Source: Vibrio cholerae (GTDB taxonomy: Bacteria > Actinomycetota > Actinomycetes > Actinomycetales > Micrococcaceae). From it: 39,760 nucleotides of DNA. The DNA is taken from positions 1 to 39,760 of the forward strand of contig WNZI01000030.1 of assembly GCA_009728235.1 (NCBI GenBank), written 5' to 3'. The first letter of the stretch is position 1; the number at the start of each line of letters is the position of its first letter. A model generated the notes under the pieces. It did not search any database, had not been told where the DNA came from, and saw nothing but the letters and a program-made list of their open reading frames with translations. A program made the translations under genes and the position numbers. Positions 17,869 through 27,966 of this stretch are shown here, piece by piece.

Positions 17869-19563
17869 CTACTCGCTCAGCTCGATGTCGGTGAAGACCT
17901 CGTCGTTGACGGGGCTCGCCGGGTAGGAGGTGACGCGGGGTGCGAACGCGAGCGATGGAGCGGGGTGGGCGAGCGGAATGGCCGGGTTGAACTCGGCGAT
18001 CTGCTCGTTGATCTCCTTGTAGAGCTCGGTCTGCTCGTCGCGGTCACTGACGCCACGGGCCTCGTCGAGGGCCGCGAACAGCTCCGGGTTGTCGAAGCCG
18101 AATTCGAGCTTCTCCTGCCCGAAGAAGACACCGATGAAGTTGTCGGTGTCGTTGTAGTCGCCGGTCCAGCCGAGCAGGTGCAGCCCGTGATCGGGTGTGC
18201 CCTGGACCTGGTTCAGGTAGTCGGGCGACCAGGCGGCGGGAGCGGGCTTCACGGTGATACCCACCTCGCTCAGCTGCGCCTGGAGGTTCGTGAACACCTG
18301 TTCGGGCGTGGGCATGTACGGACGGGAGACGTTGGTCGGGTAGTTGAAGGTGATCTCGAACCCGTCCGGGTAGCCGGCTTCGGCGAGGAGTTCCTTCGCA
18401 CGCTCGGGGTCGTAGTCGTACGTGGTGACGTCCTCGTTGTAGCCGTCGACCACCTCGGGGATGAACTGCGTGGCGACCTCCGTGCCCTCGGGCAGCGTCT
18501 GCGCCACGAGCGCTTCCTTGTCGATCGCGTGCGCGATGGCTTCACGGACCTGCGGGTCCGCGAGCTCCGGAATGGCCTGGTTCATGCCCAGGTAGAGGAT
18601 GGTGAAGGGATCGCGTGGCGTGATGTTGTAGCCGGCGTCCGCAAGGGACTGGGTATCGGCGGGAGCAACGAGGTCGTAGCCGTCGATGTCGCCGGCCTCC
18701 AGCGCCTGGCGGCGCGCCTGGGGGTCGTCGATGATGCGGAAGATGGTCTTGGTGATCTGGCCCTTGTCGCCCCAGTAGTCGTCGTAGATCGACAGCTCGA
18801 GCTGCTGACCGACGTTCCAGGAGTCGAACGTGAACGGCCCGGTGCCGACGGGGTGCCCGAGGGCGTACTCGCTCAGCGAGGGGGCTTCGGCGGTGCCACC
18901 GATGTCGTCGGCAGCGAATTCCTCCAACGCCGTCGGGCTCTGCATGGCGAAGGCCGGCAGGGACAGCGCCGCGATGAATCCGGCGAACGGCTTCGCGAGG
19001 TTGATGGTGACTTCATTGTCACCAGTGGCCTCACAGGACTCGTAGACGGCCTCTTCGGGACTGTCGGCGAATCCACGGAACAGCGAGCCGTAGTAGTACG
19101 ACGTCGTCTCCGCCTGCTGGATGCCCGTCCAGTTGTACCAGCGCTCGAAGTTGAAGCAGACGGCCTCCGCATTAAACGGCGTGCCGTCGTGGAACGTGAC
19201 GCCCTCCTTGAGCTGGAAGGCGGTGGACAGGCCGTCCTCCGCGGTCTCCCAGGACTCCGCGAGCAAGGGAGCGGGATCGGCGGTTCCGGGCTCCACACCC
19301 ACGAGGCCCTCGAAGATCTGGCGGCTGACGCGGAAGGACTCGCCGTCGCTGGCGAACGCGGGGTCGAGCGACTTCGGATCGGAGGAGGCCGCGAAGACGA
19401 AGGTGGAATCGATGGCGGAATCGCCTTCGGCTCCGGTGTTCTCCTCGCGCTGGCTCTGCACGCAACCGGTGAGGAGGAGTGCTGCGATGGAGAATCCTGC
19501 GGTGAGCGCAGCGCGTTTCCTCGTGAAACCTGCGCCGCGCACGGGTGTGCCTCGGTTAGACAT
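17869..19563 (-). CDS. dppA: dipeptide ABC transporter substrate-binding lipoprotein
   Basis: 564 residues from ATG 19563, chosen because GGGAG lies just upstream and because it puts the signal peptide at the N-terminus; the frame is open further upstream. The signal peptide has RKR, a hydrophobic stretch and the lipobox ALLLTGC, with C34 the lipid-anchored residue. The rest is a family 5 solute-binding protein, including FDSWNVGQQLELSIYDDYWG-like core and a typical peptide-binding fold. It delivers peptides to DppBC. A TAGGCT box at 19658-19653 is a possible -10, giving a leader of about 90 bases. Confidence 0.94.
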   Translation of the reverse strand: MSNRGTPVRGAGFTRKRAALTAGFSIAALLLTGCVQSQREENTGAEGDSAIDSTFVFAASSDPKSLDPAFASDGESFRVSRQIFEGLVGVEPGTADPAPLLAESWETAEDGLSTAFQLKEGVTFHDGTPFNAEAVCFNFERWYNWTGIQQAETTSYYYGSLFRGFADSPEEAVYESCEATGDNEVTINLAKPFAGFIAALSLPAFAMQSPTALEEFAADDIGGTAEAPSLSEYALGHPVGTGPFTFDSWNVGQQLELSIYDDYWGDKGQITKTIFRIIDDPQARRQALEAGDIDGYDLVAPADTQSLADAGYNITPRDPFTILYLGMNQAIPELADPQVREAIAHAIDKEALVAQTLPEGTEVATQFIPEVVDGYNEDVTTYDYDPERAKELLAEAGYPDGFEITFNYPTNVSRPYMPTPEQVFTNLQAQLSEVGITVKPAPAAWSPDYLNQVQGTPDHGLHLLGWTGDYNDTDNFIGVFFGQEKLEFGFDNPELFAALDEARGVSDRDEQTELYKEINEQIAEFNPAIPLAHPAPSLAFAPRVTSYPASPVNDEVFTDIELSE

Positions 19564-19775
19564 GTGTTGCTCCCTGGTGAACGAGTGATTCATACCGGAT
19601 CTACCTGTATCCATAGGGGATCTCGGCGGTGAACGCGCTGATCCGTGTGATGAGCCTAACTTCCGGGAGCGCAACGAACGGTATTTCAGGGGTACGAGTG
19701 GTTACGATTTGGCATCGCGAAGAGCTCGTCGAACCGATGTCATCCAGGCGACATCCGGACGAAACAGGGAGATCG

Positions 19776-20810
19776 ATGACGGAAACAGAAGCGCCGACAG
19801 GAGTGCGTTACCGGCGCTTCGCGGAGGTCGAGGTCCGCGGCTACTCGCCGCTGTACGACGAGTGGTGCACGGGTATCAGCGGCGATGCAGAGGTGCTGGC
19901 CCTGCTCGACTCCCTGCCCGCCGCACGTCGCCAGCCCAACCTGCTCCTCGCCGCCGCCCGGTTCGTCGGCGTCCCGCTCGGTGGCTACGCCACCTTCCGC
20001 GCCTTTGTCCTCACGCACTGGTCCGCCGTCCGGCGCGTCATGCAGGAGCGGAACACGCAGACGAACGAAGCCGGGCGGTGCGCGGTGCTCCTGCCCTCCC
20101 TGGCCTCGATCAGCGAGGCGGAGGGGCGTCCGCTCGCCCTGATCGAGGTCGGGGCGTCCGCCGGGGCGTGCCTCTACCCGGACCGGTACTCGTACGCGTA
20201 CTCCCCGGGACCCCTGCTCGAGCCCTTCGGCGGATCGACGGTACCTCCGTTGGAATGCGCGGTGTCCGGTGAGGTTCGGCTCCCGCTGCACCTGCCCGAG
20301 GTCGTCTGGCGCGCCGGAATCGACCTCGATCCGCTGGACGCCGGCAACCACGACGACGCCCGCTGGCTCGAGGCACTCGTCTGGCCCGAGCACGGATTCC
20401 GGGCCGAACGCCTGCGGGCAGCCCTCGAGGTGGTGCGAGCCGAGCCTCCGATCCTGGTCCGGGGTGACCTCAACGAGGAGATTCTCGCCCTGGTGGACCG
20501 CGCTCCGTCGGACGCCGTCGTCGTCGTGTTCCACAGCGCGGTCCTCGCCTACGTCGACCGGACCGGGCGGGAGGCTTTCCGCGCCACCATGCTGCAACTC
20601 ATCGATGGGGGCCGGCCCGTCCACTGGCTCTCGCACGAGGGGTACGGGACACTCGCCGGCGTTCCCGGCGCCCTGGACAAGGCGCCCGAGGAGCAGGACG
20701 GGCGATTCGTGCTACGGCACAACGATCGTCCTGTCGCGCGGACGGGACCGCACGGTCAGTCGATCGAGGAGCTTCCGTCGACGGCGTCGGACGGGGATCG
20801 GGAGCGGTAA
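19776..20810 (+). CDS. DUF2332 family protein
   Basis: 344 residues from ATG 19776, with CAGGGAG upstream; an open frame from 19629 is not needed. The sequence matches the actinobacterial DUF2332 pattern: YRRFAEVEVRGYSPLYDEW at the N-terminus, then LIEVGASAGACLYPDRYSY near residue 123, and HSAVLAYVDRTGREAF and HWLSHEG segments later. The GASAG glycine-rich turn recalls Rossmann-type methyltransferases, but no function is established. It is transcribed alone, divergent from dppA and convergent with marP. Confidence 0.8.
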   Translation: MTETEAPTGVRYRRFAEVEVRGYSPLYDEWCTGISGDAEVLALLDSLPAARRQPNLLLAAARFVGVPLGGYATFRAFVLTHWSAVRRVMQERNTQTNEAGRCAVLLPSLASISEAEGRPLALIEVGASAGACLYPDRYSYAYSPGPLLEPFGGSTVPPLECAVSGEVRLPLHLPEVVWRAGIDLDPLDAGNHDDARWLEALVWPEHGFRAERLRAALEVVRAEPPILVRGDLNEEILALVDRAPSDAVVVVFHSAVLAYVDRTGREAFRATMLQLIDGGRPVHWLSHEGYGTLAGVPGALDKAPEEQDGRFVLRHNDRPVARTGPHGQSIEELPSTASDGDRER

Positions 20811-20827
20811 CCGCACCGGCCGGGGCC

Positions 20828-22026
20828 TCAGCCTCGGGTGCACTGCCCTGCGGAGACGGCATCGTTCAGGCCCGGCGCGCTGTCGGCGATGGGGCGCAGC
20901 TCCTCGAGGGAGAGCGCGTAGCCGACGGGAGCATCGGCGGTCGACTTCGCGAAGACCACCCCGGCAACCCGCCCCTGCATGTCGAGCAGCGGCCCGCCGG
21001 AGTTCCCCTGCTGCACGTTGGCGGCGAGGCTGTAGACCTGCAGGGGTTGGGGATCGGACCCATAGATGTTGTTCACGAGCACGGGTGAGAGCGCCTGCAC
21101 GCTCGCAGGCTGGATCCGGTACGGCCCGCCGGCAGGGTACCCGGCGAAGGCGCCGTCGAGCCGTTGCCCAGTTCGTCGCCGAGGGGTAGCGGTGAGGCCT
21201 GGAGGTCGTCGACCGCGATGACAGCGATGTCGCGCGCGGTATCGAGCTGCACGACGCGACCCGGCAGCGCGCCGCCACCGGGCACCTCGACGACGGGCTC
21301 GTCCACGCCGGCCACGACGTGCGCATTCGTGATGACCCGCCCGGGTGCGACGACGAACCCCGATCCTGTCTGGTTCTGCCCGCACTGGAAGGCCGTTCCG
21401 GTGATTCGGACCACCGATGCCGCTGCGGCGGCGAGCTCGGGGGTGTCGACCGATTCGTCGGGCACCTCTGCGGGAGTGGCCGGACCCACGCTCTCGAGGA
21501 TCGTGGGGATGCCGTCATCCACCGCGATGGTCCTGAGCTGCGCCATCCACGAGCGGACGGGACCGGGAGTCGCCGTGTCGATGCCGCGGATGACCTGGGA
21601 CGCCGCCAGCTGCTGGGACAGGAACGGAACCCCGAGCGTCCCGACGCTGAAGGCGAGCATCGACAGGACGAGAGCGGCGACGACGACGTTGACCGCGCCG
21701 CCCAGGATGCGGTCGATGATGCGCAGCGGCGGGACGTCCGACCAGCGGCGGATGGACGCGCCGAGCGCCGAGCCGACGGCCTGTCCGACGATGATCAGGA
21801 CGACGACCGTTCCGATGACCGCGATCAGACGCCAGGGATTCTCCGGCACCCAGCCACTGACGAGGGGGACGGCGAAGAACGCCGCGACCGCTCCTGCGAC
21901 GAATCCGGCGATCCCGCCGAGGGTGACGAGGAAGCCGTTACGCAGACCGGTGATGAGGTACCCGAGGAGGACCACCGCCAGGACGAGGTCGAGGAGCGTG
22001 AACTCCGCGAGACTGAATTCCGGCAC
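20828..22026 (-). CDS. marP: MarP-like membrane serine protease (one-base break)
   Basis: Corrected length is 399 residues. The N-terminus has four CvpA-type membrane helices (about 10-130). A trypsin-like periplasmic domain follows with H236 in TNAHVVAG and D266 in ARDIAVI. The frame then runs off near 21155-21163; the next frame carries AFAGYPAGGPYRIQP and the catalytic Ser in QGNSGGPLLD, at 343 if one base is restored. The M. tuberculosis MarP triad is H235, D264, S343, so length and spacing agree. MarP protects against acid and oxidative stress by activating cell-wall hydrolases. Start GTG 22026 has AGGGAG upstream; an open frame extends to 22077. Confidence 0.85.
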
Positions 22027-22156
22027 GAACACTCTCCCTGGCGTTTGACGGCGGGACACAGGTGCTGCTCCCGACACTGCGAGCGATTCTATCGGCGCAG
22101 CATGGGAAGACCATGGGAGAGGGGGGGTCCCCCCGGCAATACGGAGCCCGGGGGCG

Positions 22157-22172
22157 TGTATCGGTCGTCACA
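22157..22172 (+). promoter_or_regulatory. possible Crp half-site before crp
   Basis: TGTATCGGTCGTCACA has a perfect right half TCACA and a partial left half TGTNN, 85 bases upstream of the crp start. Autoregulation is common for this family. The gap also holds a G7 run facing a C6 run around 22123-22136. Weak evidence. Confidence 0.25.
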
Positions 22173-22256
22173 TCCGTCCCGGTACGGCAAGATGGTCAGG
22201 AGTAGACAGCGGGGACCGCCGAAGGTCGCCGCTCTAGAGACTCATCGGGAGAATTC

Positions 22257-22934
22257 ATGGATATCGAGGTACTGCGCCGTGCGCCCCTCTTCGCATCACT
22301 GGGAGACGACGTCTTCGCCGCCCTGACGGATGAGTTGATCGAAGTGGACCTCCCCCGCGGCTCGTCGGTCTTCCGCGAGGGTGACCAGGGCGACCAGCTG
22401 TACTTCATCGTCTCCGGCAAGATCAAACTCGGGCGCACCGCCCAGGACGGCCGTGAAAACCTCCTCGCGATCCTCGGTCCGGGCGAGCTGTTCGGCGAGA
22501 TGGCGCTCTTCGATCCGAGCCCCCGCACGGCGACAGCCACCGCGGTCTCCGAGACACGGCTGGCCGGCCTCAAGAACGAGAACCTCCGGACGCTCCTCGA
22601 AACGCGGCCCGAGGTCTCGGCCCAGCTGCTGCAGGCCCTCGCCCGCCGGTTGCGGCGCACCAACGAATCCCTCGCCGACCTCGTGTTCTCCGACGTTCCG
22701 GGCCGGGTGGCGAAGGCCCTGCTCGACCTCGCGGACCGCTTCGGCAGGCCCGCCACGGACGGCATCCTGGTGGCCCACGAACTGACGCAGGAGGAACTGG
22801 CGCAGCTCGTCGGAGCCTCCCGTGAGACGGTCAACAAGGCCCTTGCCGAATTCGTGCAGCGCGGCTGGCTCCGGCTCGAGGCGCGCGCCGTCGTCATCCT
22901 GGACATCCAGCGCCTGCGCCAGCGCAGCCGCTGA
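22257..22934 (+). CDS. crp: Crp/Fnr-family regulator, GlxR-like
   Basis: 225 residues. The cyclic-nucleotide domain (1-115) has the phosphate-binding cassette GELFGEMALFDPSPRTATA from residue 76, with E81, R90 and T91. A long dimer helix (~115-145) leads to the winged helix-turn-helix LTQEELAQLVGASRETVNK at 176-194. Actinobacterial GlxR/Crp proteins are global, cAMP-binding regulators recognising TGTGA-N6-TCACA; a near-match lies before acs in this window. It is transcribed alone and closed by a 20-bp terminator hairpin. Confidence 0.93.
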   Translation: MDIEVLRRAPLFASLGDDVFAALTDELIEVDLPRGSSVFREGDQGDQLYFIVSGKIKLGRTAQDGRENLLAILGPGELFGEMALFDPSPRTATATAVSETRLAGLKNENLRTLLETRPEVSAQLLQALARRLRRTNESLADLVFSDVPGRVAKALLDLADRFGRPATDGILVAHELTQEELAQLVGASRETVNKALAEFVQRGWLRLEARAVVILDIQRLRQRSR

Positions 22935-22947
22935 GCAGGAACCGGGC

Positions 22948-22990
22948 ACGGAAGAGGGCACCTGCCGTCGCGGCGGGTGCCCTCTTCCGT
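22948..22990. terminator. bidirectional terminator, crp / Nudix gene
   Basis: A 20-bp stem (one G-T pair) with outer arms ACGGAAGAGGGCACC and its complement and the 3-base loop TCG. It separates the convergent crp and NUDT19-like genes. Confidence 0.85.
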
Positions 22991-23003
22991 ACGTGCCGAC
23001 GCG

Positions 23004-23918
23004 TCAGCGGCCTCGCTGCACGGAGCCGCCCTCGGTCAGTTTGGGGCACTCGACCTGCAGCACGAGGTCGCCGTCCTGCTCGGACAGCTGCGGGTGGTAC
23101 ACCTTCACAGGGCGCTTGTGCGACAGGTAGGCGATGCAGCCGCGCGAGGACCCGATCTTCTCGAGGATGATCTCCACGGCCGGCACCGCGAGCTCGCTGA
23201 GCGTGCGCCCGACCGTGTTCGGCTGACCCACGTCGTCGCCCAGGTTCGTCGTCCCCCGATCGGCGATCTCCTGTGCGGCCCAGCGCCACTGCCCCCAGAC
23301 GCCCTTGCCCGCGAGGATGCTCGGTTCCTGGTTCACCGGCTGCGCCGCTGCGAAGTAGTGCGTGTCGAAGCGACGATGCGCGAAGTCGGGGGTCACCCAG
23401 TGCGAGAGCGGCTTGATGAGGTCCGTGCGGACGCCGAGCCCGCGACGGCTGAGGATCTCCGAGAAGGCACAGTCGCCCTCATTGATCGCTACTCGCGCCT
23501 TCATCCACTCCTTCGCCTGCGTGCCCTCAACGAGGGAGGACGCGTCCGGGCCGGCGAGCAGCACGCCCGTCTCCTCGAAGAGTTCGCGGATGGCGCACAG
23601 TACGTGACGGCGGGCCACGCGATGGTCCTCGACCCCGAGGGTCTTGGCCCAGGCGGACGGCGTGGGCCCGAACCACGGTAGTTCGTCGTCGTCGGACTCC
23701 TCGATACTGCCGCCCGGGAAACCGATCACACCCAGGGGGGACTGGCCCCGACGGTAGGAGAGATAGGTCTCGGTGCCGATCGCGCTGTCGCGCAGCAGGA
23801 CGACGGACGACGCCGGCCGGGCCTTGAGGGGCGTACGTTCCCCGTGTTCGATCCAGCTCTCGGCGGCGGAGCGCTGCTCCGGGGACACGGGGAAGAGCCT
23901 GGTGCTGAGACGGTCCAC
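23004..23918 (-). CDS. NUDT19-like Nudix hydrolase
   Basis: 304 residues. The Nudix box is split: FPGGSIEESDDDELPWFG (67-84) and RELFEETGVLL (111-121) are separated by ~27 extra residues. A long insertion inside the Nudix box is characteristic of the NUDT19/RP2 group, which hydrolyses CoA and its esters. The substrate is therefore probably a CoA derivative, which I infer from family only. The start is GTG 23918, one base after the ridA stop codon, so the two are translationally coupled in a three-gene minus-strand operon. Confidence 0.8.
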   Translation of the reverse strand: MDRLSTRLFPVSPEQRSAAESWIEHGERTPLKARPASSVVLLRDSAIGTETYLSYRRGQSPLGVIGFPGGSIEESDDDELPWFGPTPSAWAKTLGVEDHRVARRHVLCAIRELFEETGVLLAGPDASSLVEGTQAKEWMKARVAINEGDCAFSEILSRRGLGVRTDLIKPLSHWVTPDFAHRRFDTHYFAAAQPVNQEPSILAGKGVWGQWRWAAQEIADRGTTNLGDDVGQPNTVGRTLSELAVPAVEIILEKIGSSRGCIAYLSHKRPVKVYHPQLSEQDGDLVLQVECPKLTEGGSVQRGR

Positions 23919-23921
23919 GGT

Positions 23922-24410
23922 TTAGACGAACTCCGCGATGACCTCGACCTCGACGGCCGAGTCAAGGGGAAGGACTGCCACGCCCACGGCGGAGCGGGCA
24001 TGGATACCGGCGTCGCCGAACACGGCTCCGAGGAGGTCGGACGCGCCGTTGATGACACCGGGCTGACCCGTGAAGGAGGGATCGGATGCCACGAAACCGA
24101 CGACCTTCACGATGCGGGTCACCCGATCCAGGGTGCCGAGCTGGCTCTTGATCGCTGCGAGGGCGTTTACTGCGCACGTGGCAGCGAGAGCCGTGGCGGT
24201 CTCGGCATCGACGCCGTCGGCCGCCCCGACCTTGCCCGAAGCTGGGAGTTTGCCCTCAATAAAGGGCAGCTGACCCGAGGTGTAGACGTAGCTCCCGGTG
24301 ATGACGGCGGGAACGTAGGACGCCACAGGCGGAGCGACCTCCGGAAGGGTGATCCCGAGCTCGGCCAGGCGCGCCTCCACCCCCGGCACCGCTGCAGTTC
24401 CGGCGGACAC
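23922..24410 (-). CDS. RidA (YjgF/YER057c) family protein
   Basis: 162 residues. The family core includes YVYTSGQLPF (42-51), AALAAIKSQLGTLDRVTRIVKVVGF and ARSAVGVAVLPLDSAVEVEVIAEF at the C-terminus, with the Arg that binds the carboxylate of 2-aminoacrylate in RidA. The likely role is hydrolysis of reactive imines/enamines made by PLP enzymes. It is somewhat longer than E. coli RidA because of an N-terminal extension typical of actinobacterial members. The start is GTG 24410, 2 bases after the DUF4177 stop. Confidence 0.9.
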   Translation of the reverse strand: MSAGTAAVPGVEARLAELGITLPEVAPPVASYVPAVITGSYVYTSGQLPFIEGKLPASGKVGAADGVDAETATALAATCAVNALAAIKSQLGTLDRVTRIVKVVGFVASDPSFTGQPGVINGASDLLGAVFGDAGIHARSAVGVAVLPLDSAVEVEVIAEFV

Positions 24411-24412
24411 TG

Positions 24413-24568
24413 CTAGCTCTTCTCCCGCTTCAGATACGCGACGAGCCCGTTGCCGTCGGGCCCCGGAACCACCTGCACGAGCTCCCAGCCGTCATCGCCC
24501 CACTGGTCGAGGATCTGCTTGGTGGCATGGATGATGAGCGGAATCGTGGAGTACTCCCATTTCTTCAT
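24413..24568 (-). CDS. small DUF4177-type protein
   Basis: 51 residues: it begins MKKWEYSTIPLII and continues with DQWGDDGWELVQVV, then ends in AYLKREKS. The pattern 'W-E-Y ... W-G-x-x-G-W-E-L-V' is that of the DUF4177 family, for which no function is known. The start is ATG 24568 behind GGGG. It leads the operon DUF4177 - ridA - Nudix and is divergent from ponA with a gap of 35 bases. The same small gene stands next to ridA in mycobacteria. Confidence 0.85.
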   Translation of the reverse strand: MKKWEYSTIPLIIHATKQILDQWGDDGWELVQVVPGPDGNGLVAYLKREKS

Positions 24569-24603
24569 GGGGAAAGCCTAGCGCTTGCTTGTAAACTGGA
24601 ATA

Positions 24604-26912
24604 ATGGCTGCGCGCAAATCACCCCTCTTCGACACGGCAACCACGCTCGGCAAGATCATTGCGTTCCTCGGAATCAGTGGACTCGCCGGCGTGCTCGCCG
24701 CTGGCCTCCTCGTGCCGGTGGCGCGGCCGCGGGAACGGGAGCTTCCGCGTCGATCCAGTTCTTCGAGGAACTCCCCGCGGAGTTGGAGCGCGAGGCGCTC
24801 GCCCAGCCGACGAAGATCGTCGCCGCGGACGACTCCCTGATCGCCACCCTCTACGAGGAGAACAGGCAGCCCGTCACGCTCGATCAGGTATCCCCCTACA
24901 TGAGGGACGCCCTGATCGCGATCGAGGACTACCGCTTCTACGACCACGGCGGTGTCGACCTCGAGGGCATCATGGGGGCACTCGCGAGCAACATCTCGAG
25001 TGGCACCTCACGAGGCGCCTCGACCCTGACCCAGCAGTTCGTGACGAACGTCCTCAACGACACCGCCCGGCAGAACGACGGCACGGCCGTCTTCAACGGC
25101 AGCAAGTCCGTCGGCGACAAGCTCCGTGAGATGAAGCTCGCCATCGCCGTCGAGAAGGAACTCTCGAAGGACGAGATCCTCGAGGGCTACCTGAACATCG
25201 TGCAGTTCAGCGGGACCAGCTACGGCGTCCAGGCTGCATCGAAATACTTCTTCAACGTCGACGCCATCGACCTCAACATCCAGCAGAGCGCCCTGCTGGC
25301 CGGCGTGGTCAACGGGCCCACGCTGTACAGCCCCGAGGCGAACCCCGAGGGTTCCCTGGAACGGCGCAACCTGGTGATCGACGCGATGCTCACGCGCGGC
25401 AAGATCACGCAGGAGGAGCACGACGCCGCCGTGGCCACCGACCTCGGCCTGGCCATCACGCCGACCCTGAGCGGATGCGTGGGAGCCGCCCAGGCTCCGT
25501 ACTTCTGCGACTACGTCACGCACCTGATCATGAACGACCCTGCCTACGGCGAGACGACGGAGGATCGCGAGAAGGTGCTGTACCGCTCCGGCCTCACGAT
25601 CAAGACCACGCTCGACCCCCGCGTGCAGAATGCGGCGCAGACCGCCGTCAACGAGACTGCGAACCCGGACACCACCGACGGCGCCGTGGGCCACACCATG
25701 ATGAGCCTCGACCCCAAGACCGGCAACATCCTCTCGATGGCGCAGAACACCCGCTACAACCCGGCGGCCGCCTCCGGCAACACCGTGCTGAACTTCAACG
25801 TCGACCAGTTCGACGGCGGCGACCCGAACAAGAGCCTCGGCGGCGGCGGCGGTTTCCAGCCGGGCTCGACGTACAAGCCCTTCACCGTCGCCGCCTGGGT
25901 CGAGGACGGGAAGAGCCTCAACCAGTTCGTGGACGGCAGCAAGAAGACGTACCGCCAGGGTGACCAATGGAAGGCGAGCTGTGCCGAGGGTGGCCAGTTC
26001 CAGATCCAGGAAGAGGACGGGTACACCCCCCAGAACTACGGTGACATCAACTACCGCAACACCACCGTGCTCGAAGGACTTGCCCAGTCCCTCAACACCA
26101 TCACCATGTCCAGTGCGAAGCAGCTCGACCTGTGCCGCATCCGCGACATCGCCTACGACCTCGGTGTTCACCAGGCCAAGAGCGCGGAGGGCACCGAGGT
26201 TCCCTTCGGCTTCGACCCGTCCGCCCTCATCGGCGGCGGCGGCGAGGCCGCTCCGATGTCGATGGCGACGGCGTACTCCGGCTTCGCCAACGACGGCGTC
26301 GTCTGCGATCCCCGGGCGCTGACCGAGGTCACCGCGATCGACGGCACCAGCTACCCCGTTCCGGCCGTCTCCTGCGAGCGCAAGATCACGCAGGACGTGG
26401 CCCGCGGCGTCAACTACGCGACGCAGGAGGTTATGAGGATCGGCTCGGGCTCACAGCTGGAGTACGGCGGCATTCCCATGGCAGGCAAGACGGGTACCAA
26501 CGACGCCCGGTCGCAGACCTGGTTCATGGGCTACAACTCGGGAATGGTCACGGCGAGCTGGGTCGGGAACTGGCAGGGTGAGGGTGAGGGAAGCTCGCTC
26601 GGCGGTCTCCAGATCGGCGGGCAAATCTACCCCGAGATCGACGGCTCGCTGATCGCTGCTCCGTCCTGGGCCCGATTCATGCAGCAGATCCCCGGACTGT
26701 ACGTGGGCGAGCCCTTCATCGCCCCGCCCGCCCGCGTCATCAACGGCAGCCAGCGCAGCACGCTCACGCCGTCGAACCCCCTGACGACGGTCCCTGCGCC
26801 GGCCACGACCGGAGGAACTGGCACTCCAGGGTCCACCGGTGGTACCACTGGGGGAGGCATCACCGGCAACAACGATTTCGGTAACGGCAACAGCAACGGA
26901 GGAAATGGCTAG
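24604..26912 (+). CDS. ponA: class A penicillin-binding protein (one-base break near start)
   Basis: Bifunctional peptidoglycan synthase. The N-terminus is in a different frame from the rest: ATG 24604 gives MAARKSPLFDTATTLGKII and a membrane helix (AFLGISGLAGVLAAGLLVPV), then the frame breaks near 24715-24730; restoring one base joins it to ASIQFFEELPAELERE and gives 769 residues. The glycosyltransferase domain has IEDYRFYDHGGVD with the catalytic Glu and GASTLTQQFV. The transpeptidase has STYK in QPGSTYKPF, SLN, and KTG in AGKTGTND. A flexible Thr/Gly/Asn-rich tail ends the protein. It overlaps the metallophosphoesterase start by 8 bases. Confidence 0.93.
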
Positions 26913-27861
26913 CGTGACATCGACTCGGACATCACGGAGCGGGGCACCGCTCGGCTGGACGGCAGGGCTCACCCTGACAGCAGCAGCCGCAACACTCGCC
27001 TACGCCTCGGCCGTCGAACGCACGCTGTACCAGGTGCGCGAGGAGACGCTCGCGATCCTCCCGCCGGGCGCTGCTCCGCTGCGGGTCCTGCACCTGTCGG
27101 ACATCCACATGGTGCCCGGCCAGAAGTCGAAGGCGGACTGGCTCTCGAGTCTGGCGAGCCTGAACCCCGACCTCGTGGTCAACACGGGCGACAACCTCAG
27201 CCACCGGAAAGCCGTGGCCCCGCTGCTCGATGCACTGGAGCCACTGCTGAAGGTCCCTGGAGTCTTCGTCCCGGGGTCCAACGACTACTACGCGCCCATG
27301 ATGAAGAATCCGCTGCGCTATTTCGCCGGACCGTCATTGGTACCCAAGGACACAGGGCCTCGGGAACTCCCGTGGGCAGACATGTTCAGTGCCTTCGGAG
27401 CCGCCGGCTGGGTGGACCTCACCAACCGGTCGCAGTCGATCGGTTTCCGGAACATGCGCATCGACTTCACCGGCGTGGACGATCCGCACCTTGACCGTGA
27501 CCGCTACGTGCCGTACCCCGCGGGTAGCAGTACCTCGGCGGACGCCCCGCACATCCGGGTCGCCGTTGCACACGCTCCCTACCAACGGGTGCTCGACTAC
27601 TTCACCGACGGCGGAGCGGACCTGATCCTGGCGGGCCACACCCACGGCGGTCAGGTGTGCGTCCCGGGCTACGGAGCACTCGTCAGCAACTGCGACCTGC
27701 CCACGTGGCGGGCGCGCGGCCTGACGCAGTGGGAAGCCCACGGTCGCTCGGTGCCACTCAACGTGTCCGCAGGAATCGGCACCTCGCGCTTCGCGCCGGT
27801 CCGGTTCGCCTGCCGGCCAGAGGCCGTCCTGCTGACGCTTACTCCCCGGAGCGCCGACTAG
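26905..27861 (+). CDS. membrane-anchored metallophosphoesterase
   Basis: 318 residues from ATG 26905, which overlaps the ponA stop; GTG 26914 is an alternative with better spacing from GGAGG. An N-terminal hydrophobic segment (~15-35) is likely a membrane anchor. The calcineurin-type metal motifs are LSDIH, NTGDN, GSNDYY (GNHD variant with Ser), AHAPY and GHTHGGQ in the right order, so the dinuclear metal site looks complete. Substrate unknown. Its place after ponA is conserved in mycobacteria, suggesting a cell-envelope role. Confidence 0.88.
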   Translation: MASVTSTRTSRSGAPLGWTAGLTLTAAAATLAYASAVERTLYQVREETLAILPPGAAPLRVLHLSDIHMVPGQKSKADWLSSLASLNPDLVVNTGDNLSHRKAVAPLLDALEPLLKVPGVFVPGSNDYYAPMMKNPLRYFAGPSLVPKDTGPRELPWADMFSAFGAAGWVDLTNRSQSIGFRNMRIDFTGVDDPHLDRDRYVPYPAGSSTSADAPHIRVAVAHAPYQRVLDYFTDGGADLILAGHTHGGQVCVPGYGALVSNCDLPTWRARGLTQWEAHGRSVPLNVSAGIGTSRFAPVRFACRPEAVLLTLTPRSAD

Positions 27862-27966
27862 CACCACATTCCTGCTTCGTCGGGCATCCGGGAACGGACG
27901 CCGTCCGCGTTCCTTCCTGCCCTAGGATGGTTGCTGAGGGCCACCAACAACCACCGAAGAGTTGGC

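Noticed and set aside
17860-19632. A 590-residue plus-strand frame opposite dppA
   Set aside because: It is antisense to a complete lipoprotein gene, and its composition (Val/Gly/Arg/Asp/Glu rich) is typical of a GC-driven shadow frame.
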